A stretch of 5,288 nucleotides of DNA from assembly GCA_009835515.1 (NCBI GenBank), contig VXXH01000302.1, positions 1 through 5,288 on the forward strand, read 5' to 3'. Made by a program: the position numbers and the translations under genes. This stretch comes from Candidatus Poribacteria bacterium. GTDB taxonomy: Bacteria; Poribacteria; WGA-4E; WGA-3G. This document shows, piece after piece, positions 1 to 4,736 of the stretch (position 1 is its first letter; each line of letters begins with the position of its first letter). Below the pieces are notes generated by a model, which worked only from the letters and a program-made list of their open reading frames with translations, was not told the DNA's origin and did not search any database.

Positions 1-16
1 GTAACGTTTTGACAAA

Positions 17-54
17 AAAATGTGTCTTTAATATTGTAGTAAAATGTGCCTTTA
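17..54. repeat. Imperfect direct repeat, two copies 24 bp apart
   Basis: The 14-base unit AAAATGTGTCTTTA (17-30) recurs as AAAATGTGCCTTTA (41-54) with one mismatch, giving a 24-bp period. It lies in the AT-rich flank just left of the insertion sequence. Two copies are too few for a CRISPR or an iteron array. It may be a leftover of an older duplication or a protein-binding pair. Function unknown. Confidence 0.45.
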
Positions 55-60
55 TAATAC

Positions 61-74
61 TAACGTGAGTTTGA
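61..74 (+). repeat. Left terminal inverted repeat of the IS
   Basis: TAACGTGAGTTTGA matches the reverse complement of 1069-1082 at all 14 positions. This is the expected transposase-binding end of the element. Confidence 0.9.
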
Positions 75-91
75 TAAATAATTGAAAGTTT

Positions 92-120
92 TTGAATAAA
101 GAGAACCCCTTTGGTATAAT
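92..120 (+). promoter_or_regulatory. Transposase promoter (sigma70 type)
   Basis: TTGAAT (92-97) and a perfect TATAAT (115-120) are separated by 17 bp. A TGG directly before the -10 gives an extended -10. The predicted transcript starts near 127, about 32 nt before the transposase start. A good ribosome binding site, AAGGAG (146-151), lies 7 nt before the ATG at 159. All parts lie inside the IS, so the element carries its own expression signals. Confidence 0.75.
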
Positions 121-158
121 GAAATTACCACATTTCTCTAACCAAAAGGAGTTCTCCG

Positions 159-818
159 ATGAGTATTATAACACTCTTCTGTGAAATAGATGACTTTTTT
201 CTGGCACACGAAAAATGGAAGACAAGGCATTGTCTGCCAGAAACGACACCGCCGGAAACACGCGGGCGTCCTCGGAAACTGCATCATAGTGAAGTGATGA
301 CGATCCTCATCGCCTTCCATCAAAGTGGGTATCGGACGTTTAAGCATTTTTACCAAAGACACGTCTGCGTTTATTGGCGTGCGGAGTTTCCACATCTCGT
401 CAGCTATACGCGTTTCGTGCAGCTTCAAAAAGAAGTGCTAACACTTTTGAGGTTTTATCTCTCAGCAAACCTCGGCACTTGCAGTGGTATCTCTTTCGTT
501 GATTCAACATGTCTACGGGTCTGTGCCAACAAACGGATTTCATCACATCGCGTCTTCATAGCACATGCCGGACGCTCGAAGACTTCAATGGGGGGGTTCT
601 ACGGTTTTAAACTCCACCTGATTATCAACGAGAAAGGGGATCTCTTAGATGTTGAGTTAACCCCGGGAAATACCGATGACCGTCAACCGCTATGGGAGTT
701 GTCGTCGGAGCGTCTGTTCGGAAATCTCTATGCCGATAAGGGATATATCTCCAAAGACCTACGAGAACTCCTCAACGCGCAAGGCATCAACTTCTGCTAT
801 AAAGTCCGTAAAACATGA
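159..818 (+). CDS. IS982-family transposase, N-terminal 219 aa (frameshifted)
   Basis: This is the N-terminal three quarters of a DDE transposase that cuts and joins the ends of the IS. Family features are clear: the GRPRKLHHSEVMTILIAFH block (about 36-54), the SYTRFVQLQ block (82-90), FVDST with the first catalytic aspartate (D115), the KTSMGGFYGFKLH strand region (141-153), LTPGNTDD (167-174) and ADKGY with the second aspartate (D193). The start at 159 is set by AAGGAG 7 nt upstream. The frame ends early as KVRKT and stop. The IS982 consensus here reads KVRKNMK, and adding one A to the AAAA run at 810-813 restores it and joins the next frame. G146 replaces the tryptophan usual in family members (MGW). 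The third catalytic residue lies in the following frame, so this piece alone should be inactive. Family assignment is firm; loss of function is inferred. Confidence 0.9.
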   Translation: MSIITLFCEIDDFFLAHEKWKTRHCLPETTPPETRGRPRKLHHSEVMTILIAFHQSGYRTFKHFYQRHVCVYWRAEFPHLVSYTRFVQLQKEVLTLLRFYLSANLGTCSGISFVDSTCLRVCANKRISSHRVFIAHAGRSKTSMGGFYGFKLHLIINEKGDLLDVELTPGNTDDRQPLWELSSERLFGNLYADKGYISKDLRELLNAQGINFCYKVRKT

Positions 819-1054
819 AACCGCTACCGTTGTCGATCTCCGATAAGGTGCTGCTGAAAAAGCGTGTGATTATTGAATCAGTGATCAAGGAACTGAAAAC
901 GCAGACGCAGTTGGAACACAGTCGCCATAGAAGTTTCGCTAACTTCCGAGTCAATGTTATTTCTGCGTTGATTGCGTATGAGTTGTTGGAGACCAAACCT
1001 TCGGTGAATCTCTCCGAACTTCAAGGAAGCAACGATTCACTTGTGCTTTTGTAA
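815..1054 (+). CDS. IS982-family transposase, C-terminal 79 aa (frameshifted)
   Basis: This is the C-terminal part of the same transposase, one base out of frame. It opens with MKPLPLS at an ATG that overlaps the stop of the first part as ATGA (815-818). It contains the family block DKVLLKKRVIIESVIKELK, whose glutamate (residue 21, codon 875-877) is the third acidic residue of the DDE triad. QLEHSRHRSFANFRVN and LIAYELLETKPSVNL follow, both typical of IS982 C-termini. Joined to the first part by one added A, the protein would be 298 aa, a normal full length. No strong ribosome binding site precedes the ATG. Restart through the ATGA overlap is possible, but the ATG is simply the methionine of the ancestral KNMK motif, so decay or sequence error is the simpler view. 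Confidence 0.85.
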   Translation: MKPLPLSISDKVLLKKRVIIESVIKELKTQTQLEHSRHRSFANFRVNVISALIAYELLETKPSVNLSELQGSNDSLVLL

Positions 1055-1068
1055 CATATAAACTTTTT

Positions 1069-1082
1069 TCAAACTCACGTTA
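1069..1082 (-). repeat. Right terminal inverted repeat of the IS
   Basis: TCAAACTCACGTTA is the exact reverse complement of 61-74. It begins 14 bases after the transposase stop codon. The reading frame of the downstream gene fragment resumes directly after it. Confidence 0.9.
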
Positions 1083-1084
1083 CT

Positions 1085-1366
1085 TTATTACCAAACTATC
1101 CAAACCCGTTCAATCCCGAAACGTGGATACCGTATCAGTTAGCAACACCTGCAGACGTGACGGTGACAATCTATGCGATGGATGGTGCAGTCGTAAGAAC
1201 TTTGAAGTTAGGGCATCAACCTGTCGGTATCTATCAAGGCAAAAGCCGTGCGGCGTATTGGGATGGTAGGAATGCCCAGGGGGAACCTGTCGCAAGCGGC
1301 GTCTATTTCTATATACTAACGGCAGGCGACTTTACTGCCACGCGGAAGATGTTGATAACAAAATAG
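1085..1366 (+). pseudogene. 3' fragment: FlgD-like / T9SS-type C-terminal domain
   Basis: The frame reads LLPNYPNPFNPETWIPYQL, then a beta-rich stretch with VTVTIYAMDG, VVRTL, YWDGRNAQGEPVASGVYFY and the end TATRKMLITK before TAG. This is the roughly 90-aa FlgD Ig-like or type A sorting-like domain found at the C-terminus of large secreted or surface proteins; the YPNPFNP opening and the ASGVYFY strand are diagnostic. In its usual setting the domain is a tail that helps export or attach the protein to the cell surface. Here only the tail remains. Upstream it abuts the IS end, and reading further back in the same frame passes the IS repeat and reaches the transposase stop. A GTG at 1157 could serve as a start but falls inside the domain. 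The left flank of the IS has stop codons in the matching frame, so the missing 5' part is not there. Probably untranslated. Confidence 0.8.
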
Positions 1367-1588
1367 TATCAAATTTTCAAAGGAGGATGGACATTAGCAA
1401 TTTATCAAAACTGAATACCCGAGGAACACCCTTAAGCTTCACCGACAAAATGTTACACTTTTTGCCTGCCAAAATATTTACACACCCCTTCTGCTGAAAA
1501 TAGAGTTGACAGCCTCGGAGAAATCGGGTAGAATAAAAGGTATCTGAAGCGCAATACTTTTGGCGTGATATATAGTGGGTGAAAACTG
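1367..1588 (+). other. Intergenic leader between the gene fragment and rpn
   Basis: No convincing gene is seen in these 222 bp. There is a perfect AGGAGG at 1381-1386 with no ATG, GTG or TTG at normal spacing. The ATG at 1387 touches it directly and opens a 36-codon frame (1387-1497), and an ATT sits at 1393. This looks like the remains of a gene start. The promoter for the nuclease gene follows at 1506-1534. No stem-loop with a T-run is visible. Confidence 0.5.
1506..1534 (+). promoter_or_regulatory. Promoter of the Rpn-family nuclease gene
   Basis: A perfect TTGACA (1506-1511) is followed at exactly 17 bp by TAGAAT (1529-1534), one mismatch from consensus. Transcription should start near 1541, giving a leader of about 48 nt before the ATG at 1589. 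This looks like a strong housekeeping-type promoter. No operator dyad is evident over it. In contrast, the ribosome binding site of the gene is weak (GGGTG at 1577-1581). Confidence 0.7.
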
Positions 1589-2452
1589 ATGAACCCTTTT
1601 GATGAGGTCCTCTCTTTCCTACGAGAACCCCTCGGCACCTTTCCAGACCGGAGTGCGAGATGGCTGTTGTCGAACCCCGATAACCTCTACGGATTGCTTG
1701 AAATCATTGGGAGCGACCTCGTCGGGTCTCTGGATTTTCGCAGGGTCCGACGCGTCAATACGACTTTTATTGCCGATAACCTCCGTAAACAAGAATCGGA
1801 TCTGGTGTTCCTCTTACCCTTCCGGGATGCCGATGAAATGGAAGTGATGATCTACATTCTGCTGGAACATCAATCTACGGTAGACCCCGCGATGGGGTTT
1901 CGGTTGCTGTTTTACATGGTTCAGATATGGGATCAGCAGCGTCAAAGGTGGGTGTCTGAGAACGTTCCGAAGGGCCAGTGGCGGTTTCGTCCGATTATCC
2001 CAGTCGTTTTTTATACGGGCGAACAGGTCTGGCAGCCCTTGCCTTCGCTTGAGACGTTGATGGATATTCCGGGGCCATTGGTTCGTTTTGTCCCACAGTT
2101 TGAGACGCTCTTTCTCGGTGTCAAGACCGAATCGGATGCGAACCTGTTGAAAACGGAACGTCCATTCGGTTGGTTGATGACGCTCTTGAAGCGTGAGGAT
2201 GCGGAGGCGGGTGAATTCAGTGCTGCGTTAGAACGTTTGAGTGAACATCTTGGTGCACTCACGGAGGGAGAGGGTGGGTCTTGGAAACAGGCACTTTATT
2301 ATCTGTACTTGTTGGTTTTCTATCAACGTTCGGTTGAAGATCGGGATATCTTAGAACGGTTCATCTCTGAACACCACCAAACATTTAGTTTATCAGAGCA
2401 GGAGGCATCCCTGATGCAAAGTATGGCAGAACATTACATAGAGCAGGTATAG
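1589..2452 (+). CDS. Rpn-family PD-(D/E)XK nuclease / YhgA-like putative transposase (frameshifted)
   Basis: Rpn proteins (PF04754 type) are DNA endonucleases that promote RecA-independent recombination; some are reported as anti-phage toxins. The N-terminal nuclease fold is visible: ESDLVFLLPF with a probable catalytic aspartate (D71), then IYILLEHQST with the E-x-Q motif (E93, Q95), then LLFYMVQIW (107-114) and the RPIIPVVFYTGEQVWQ strand (134-149), a hallmark of the family. A helical C-terminal part follows (about 190-287). The ATG at 1589 is the only upstream choice, as an in-frame TGA lies at 1580-1582; its ribosome site is weak. The frame ends prematurely at HYIEQV. Family members continue with IEQG repeats, and adding one G at 2446-2447 gives HYIEQGIEQGIEQGAR and a 355-aa protein ending at 2655. 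The nuclease core is intact, so the truncated product could still be active. An internal ribosome binding site lies at 2400-2405. Confidence 0.85.
   Translation: MNPFDEVLSFLREPLGTFPDRSARWLLSNPDNLYGLLEIIGSDLVGSLDFRRVRRVNTTFIADNLRKQESDLVFLLPFRDADEMEVMIYILLEHQSTVDPAMGFRLLFYMVQIWDQQRQRWVSENVPKGQWRFRPIIPVVFYTGEQVWQPLPSLETLMDIPGPLVRFVPQFETLFLGVKTESDANLLKTERPFGWLMTLLKREDAEAGEFSAALERLSEHLGALTEGEGGSWKQALYYLYLLVFYQRSVEDRDILERFISEHHQTFSLSEQEASLMQSMAEHYIEQV
2400..2416 (+). promoter_or_regulatory. Internal Shine-Dalgarno and in-frame ATG within rpn
   Basis: AGGAGG (2400-2405) stands 8 nt before an ATG (2414-2416) that is in frame with the nuclease as codon 276; a second in-frame ATG follows at 2423. This site is much better than that of the full-length protein. 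Enterobacterial rpn genes are reported to make a short C-terminal protein (RpnS) from such an internal start, which inhibits the nuclease. With the frame as read, the product would be only 12 aa (MQSMAEHYIEQV). With the missing G restored it would be 80 aa. Use in this organism is inferred. Confidence 0.45.
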
Positions 2453-2472
2453 AACAAGGCATAGAGCAAGGG
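2438..2472 (+). repeat. 12-bp tandem repeat encoding IEQG units in rpn
   Basis: Three adjacent copies read ATAGAGCAG-GT (2438-2448, 11 nt), ATAGAACAAGGC (2449-2460) and ATAGAGCAAGGG (2461-2472). Each full copy encodes I-E-Q-G. The first copy is one G short, which causes the frameshift. Short in-frame repeats at this point are common in Rpn C-termini and can change copy number by slippage. Confidence 0.75.
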
Positions 2473-2655
2473 GCACGCGAAACAACGATTGAAAATACAT
2501 TGGCGATTCTCACAACGCGTTTCCCGCAGGCAGATGTCAACACTTTAAAACCCGCACTTGAAGGGATTACGGATCTGGATCGCTTGAAAGCGTTGAATTT
2601 GCAAGCTTCGTTAGTTTCGAGTTTGCGTGCCTTCCAACACGGATTAGAGGGATAG
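2449..2655 (+). pseudogene. Out-of-frame C-terminal remainder of the Rpn-family protein
   Basis: Read from 2449, this frame gives IEQGIEQGARETTIENTL and then ILTTRFPQADVNTL, LEGITDLDRLKALNLQAS and SLRAFQHGLEG before TAG at 2653-2655. This is the usual Rpn-family C-terminal tail: IEQG repeats, a helix, and a segment on the length of target-like repeats and aspartate-leucine pairs. It has 68 codons and no ATG near its upstream edge in this frame, so it should not be made independently. It joins the preceding frame if one G is added at 2446-2447. Identity as the tail is well supported; whether the break is real is open. Confidence 0.75.
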
Positions 2656-2844
2656 TCCCTAACGTTGCCTGAGGTGATACGACTTTTCATATCACGAAGG
2701 TGGGATATCTATGCGGCAGCCGTTGGTTTCGTTTCTCCGCTTTCTTCTGTTTTTAGGGCTACCTATCGACAGAGTCATACCTACATAATGGGTAAAATAC
2801 TGCCTTACTGCGAAATTGGTACAACCCAGCCTCGCGTTAATGTT
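2656..2844. other. Convergent intergenic region
   Basis: These 189 bp lie between the end of rpn and the end of the minus-strand glycosyltransferase gene. I see only weak hairpins: AGGGA-TAG-TCCCT over the rpn stop (2648-2660) and GTGATA/TATCAC (2674-2679 and 2690-2695). Neither is followed by a T-run, so no intrinsic terminator can be called for either gene. Confidence 0.45.
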
Positions 2845-4251
2845 CTATTCCAGCAAATAAACGTGAATCGTCCTATCTTTTGCACGTGAGAAGGCAGGGA
2901 ATGTTTTTATGAGATGTCCGCGTTGGCGAATCCAATTGCGGACATTTTCCTTTGCATCGAAAACGTTAAAACTCGCTACGTCCACGACGAACCATAACCG
3001 ATCTTTCCCTGTATTTTCCCACGCTTTCTCAAACCCGTTCTTGTCCTCCAACAACTCACCGATATAAATTTGTGATAATTCTGGGAGATAGTACCTACCC
3101 ATCTCAGGTTCAGAAAGGACCACTTTGTCAATAGATCGCGTCTCTGCCTTGATAGCTGCAAACGCCTCCCGCCATTTCGGTCTCCCACCATTTTCTATGC
3201 TAAAGTAGAGATAAACCTGTGAGAGTAGCGTCACCACCAATACACACGGAAGAAGTATACCGATGATGCTGCCAGATTTCTCTTCTGTAACTTTCCACAC
3301 CTGTTCACACGCGACTGCAGCGAAAATGAAATAGGCAGAGGTTGTCCAGAATAGGTAGTAACCCGCGACGTTTTGGAACTGTGATGCGACCAAGAAAAGT
3401 GCTAAGGGGATACCCGCATAACAGAGTAAAAACCGTGTGGATCTGTTGAAAGGTGTCGCAACACACCCAAAGAAGGCAGTAACGGCAATAGGGACACTTA
3501 CACCCTGTACGAGCGTTAGCACAATATAGAGCGGACTTCGCTGCCATTCGTTGCGTCCCCACCCAGAGAAAAGATAGCCGCGCACTTCTGGAAGTGCCAG
3601 TGCTAACACTGGCAGCGCAAACGGGATGAAAAAGATGAGCAAATTGATCCACCGTTTCCTATTGGAATTTTCTAATAGACAGATTATTGCATAGGCTCCT
3701 AACGCTGGAACAATCACAACAGACAACGTGTGCGACAGTATTAGACAGAGACAGCAGGCAAGTGCTGCGATTGTCAGAAAGGTCGAATCGCGTTTGAGAG
3801 ATAGATAGAAAAACCACGCTGTCAGGACCGCAAACAGAAAGGTAAAGACGGGGTAACGCGCATTCTGTGTCCAAAACAGGTGCCAACTTGAACATGCCAC
3901 GAATGCACTACTGAGCAGCCCGACCTGCCAATTGAAAAGTGTCCGTCCTAATCCAAAGACTGCAGGAATTGTTGCGATCCCGACAAGGCACGGAATTAAA
4001 CGGCTCCCCCATTCGCTATTCCCGGCAATCAGAATTGATAATTTCACCGCGAGGTAAGGGATAGGGTTCGGAATAGACTGTAAACTGTTCAGTGAGAGGT
4101 TTTGCGCATCTCTCACTGTGAAAACCTCGTCAATCCAAAAACTCCATTGCCCCAAATTCCAGAAACGGAGTGCTGCGCTGAACGCCACAATGACGCTCAA
4201 AAGCACGATTTGCATCTTTTTTGGGCAATCTTCTGTTGAAAATTTCAGCAT
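2845..4251 (-). CDS. GT-C glycosyltransferase, PMT/ArnT-like integral membrane protein
   Basis: This 468-aa protein should move a sugar from a polyprenyl-phosphate carrier onto an acceptor on the outer side of the inner membrane, as PMT_2/GT39-GT83-like enzymes do; donor and acceptor cannot be read from the sequence. A first membrane segment (about 13-31) is followed by WSFWIDEVFTVRDA, where the D41-E42 pair in the first outer loop is the family's catalytic signature. WTQNARYPVF (127-136) matches the conserved Q-x-A-R-Y/F loop. About 10-12 hydrophobic segments run to residue 350, with a soluble outer domain (about 351-468) starting at GRPKWREAFAAIK and ending IHVYLLE. Length fits the family. 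The ATG at 4251 follows an A-rich stretch with no Shine-Dalgarno; ATG at codon 13 (4215) is an alternative just before the first membrane segment. It stands alone, convergent with rpn and divergent from the gene at 4737. Glycan-envelope role is inferred. Confidence 0.85.
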   Translation of the reverse strand: MLKFSTEDCPKKMQIVLLSVIVAFSAALRFWNLGQWSFWIDEVFTVRDAQNLSLNSLQSIPNPIPYLAVKLSILIAGNSEWGSRLIPCLVGIATIPAVFGLGRTLFNWQVGLLSSAFVACSSWHLFWTQNARYPVFTFLFAVLTAWFFYLSLKRDSTFLTIAALACCLCLILSHTLSVVIVPALGAYAIICLLENSNRKRWINLLIFFIPFALPVLALALPEVRGYLFSGWGRNEWQRSPLYIVLTLVQGVSVPIAVTAFFGCVATPFNRSTRFLLCYAGIPLALFLVASQFQNVAGYYLFWTTSAYFIFAAVACEQVWKVTEEKSGSIIGILLPCVLVVTLLSQVYLYFSIENGGRPKWREAFAAIKAETRSIDKVVLSEPEMGRYYLPELSQIYIGELLEDKNGFEKAWENTGKDRLWFVVDVASFNVFDAKENVRNWIRQRGHLIKTFPAFSRAKDRTIHVYLLE

Positions 4252-4262
4252 TTTTTTTACGA

Positions 4263-4297
4263 GTTATCGGTTGTCAGTTATCAGTTATCAGTTTTAA
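4263..4297 (+). repeat. Degenerate heptamer repeat array, GTTATCA type
   Basis: Consecutive 7-mers read GTTATCG, GTTGTCA, GTTATCA, GTTATCA and GTTTTAA. Such short tandemly repeated heptamers in intergenic DNA are known from cyanobacteria and other large-genome bacteria. The array lies 12 bp upstream of the glycosyltransferase start, inside its predicted leader, where it would be transcribed as TGATAAC repeats. Confidence 0.75.
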
Positions 4298-4317
4298 GAG
4301 CTTGCCTCACGACGAGA

Positions 4318-4344
4318 GTTATCCGTTATCTATTATCGGTTAAA
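4318..4344 (+). repeat. Second heptamer repeat cluster, GTTATCN type
   Basis: The units GTTATCC, GTTATCT, ATTATCG and GTTAAA follow one another at 7-bp spacing. They belong to the same family as the array at 4263-4297, but the two clusters are not in 7-bp phase (55 bp between starts). This suggests separate expansion or an indel between them. Confidence 0.65.
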
Positions 4345-4505
4345 CCCTTGTAATGCTTACGTTATTGACAACTGAAAATAAATGAAGCGAATGGTCTAAC
4401 GGCTCTCATTGTGAGGTAAACTGTTAATTGGCACGCGTTTTGCTTTAAACGAAAATAGGTGCGAAGTAAGCATTGGTGGAAGTCTGCCGTTTGCAGGCGA
4501 AAATC

Positions 4506-4534
4506 ACTATATCACAAATTGATGCCAGCGTCAA
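4506..4534 (-). promoter_or_regulatory. Promoter directed at the glycosyltransferase gene
   Basis: On the minus strand TTGACG (4534-4529) and TATAGT (4511-4506) are 17 bp apart, with TGA directly before the -10 as an extended -10. Transcription would begin near 4499, giving an unusually long leader of about 248 nt that includes both heptamer clusters. A nearer promoter was looked for and not found. Confidence 0.6.
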
Positions 4535-4664
4535 GCAACCTATTTCTCAATAAAAGTTTCAGAATGGCATTATTGCACCGTGATTGTCCGTTGCTCAAAT
4601 TTACATAATCCTATAGGCGCGTTTTGGACGCACATATTAACGGGGTCTAATCCCTAACCTGATT

Positions 4665-4700
4665 TTGACAGGGGGCCCTATAGTCAATAACGTATAGGGC
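4665..4700 (+). promoter_or_regulatory. TTGACA plus 26-bp dyad upstream of the beta-barrel gene
   Basis: TTGACA (4665-4670) is followed by a perfect 8-bp inverted repeat GCCCTATA/TATAGGGC (4675-4682 and 4693-4700) with a 10-base centre. The centre-to-centre spacing of the half sites is 18 bp, near two helical turns, as in operators for dimeric regulators; it could also fold as a hairpin in the mRNA leader. No good -10 lies 16-18 bp from TTGACA (TAACGT at 17). A hairpin-like GGAGT-AAA-ACTCC (4712-4724) follows before the ribosome site AGAGG (4726-4730). Confidence 0.5.
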
Positions 4701-4736
4701 AGAAAAAAATCGGAGTAAAACTCCAAGAGGTAAAGA

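Larger units (their letters stand above)
61..1082 (+). mobile_element. IS982-family insertion sequence
   Basis: The element is bounded by perfect 14-bp terminal inverted repeats, TAACGTGAGTTTGA at 61-74 and its reverse complement at 1069-1082. Its size of about 1.02 kb is usual for the IS982 family. It carries one transposase gene, now in two frames, filling most of the element. The match may extend outward with one mismatch to 59 and 1084. A possible target duplication, CTTTAT, sits at 50-55 and 1083-1088, but the left copy is 5 bp away from the perfect repeat, so the exact outer boundary is uncertain. The element abuts the 3' fragment of a host gene on its right. The frameshift suggests it cannot move by itself unless the shift is a sequence error or is bypassed. 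Confidence 0.9.
4252..4736. other. 485-bp divergent intergenic region
   Basis: No protein-coding gene is supported here. From left to right it holds two clusters of degenerate heptamer repeats (4263-4297 and 4318-4344), a 9-bp inverted repeat spaced about 105 bp apart (4352-4360 and 4466-4474), a promoter facing the glycosyltransferase (4506-4534), a CCTATAGG palindrome (4610-4617), a TTGACA hexamer (4665-4670), and a 26-bp dyad (4675-4700) upstream of the beta-barrel gene. The two outer genes are read away from each other. Confidence 0.6.

Noticed and set aside
17..54. CRISPR-like repeat
   Set aside because: Only two 14-base copies with a 10-base gap, so no array.
810..818. Canonical -1 ribosomal frameshift site in the transposase
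   Set aside because: The bases do not fit X XXY YYZ in the reading frame, and the -1 frame has TAA at 809-811 just before the overlap; loss of one A from the family KNMK motif explains it more simply.
1599..2690. Other-frame open frames across the rpn gene
   Set aside because: The Rpn motifs lie in the 1589 frame and its continuation from 2449; the rest show no domain or start signal.
2665..2889. 74-aa plus-strand open frame starting at TTG
   Set aside because: It has no ribosome binding site, a non-ATG start, no recognisable domain, and its end overlaps the 3' end of the well-supported glycosyltransferase gene on the other strand.
2976..3895. Several short minus-strand frames within the glycosyltransferase
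   Set aside because: They are out-of-frame shadows of the 468-aa membrane protein, which has clear family motifs and membrane segments.
4263..4344. CRISPR array or origin iterons
   Set aside because: The units are 7 bp, degenerate and without spacers, and no replication gene or DnaA-box cluster is nearby.
4436..4451. CGTTT/AAACG hairpin as a terminator
   Set aside because: The stem is only 5 bp, AT-rich and has no following T-run on either strand.
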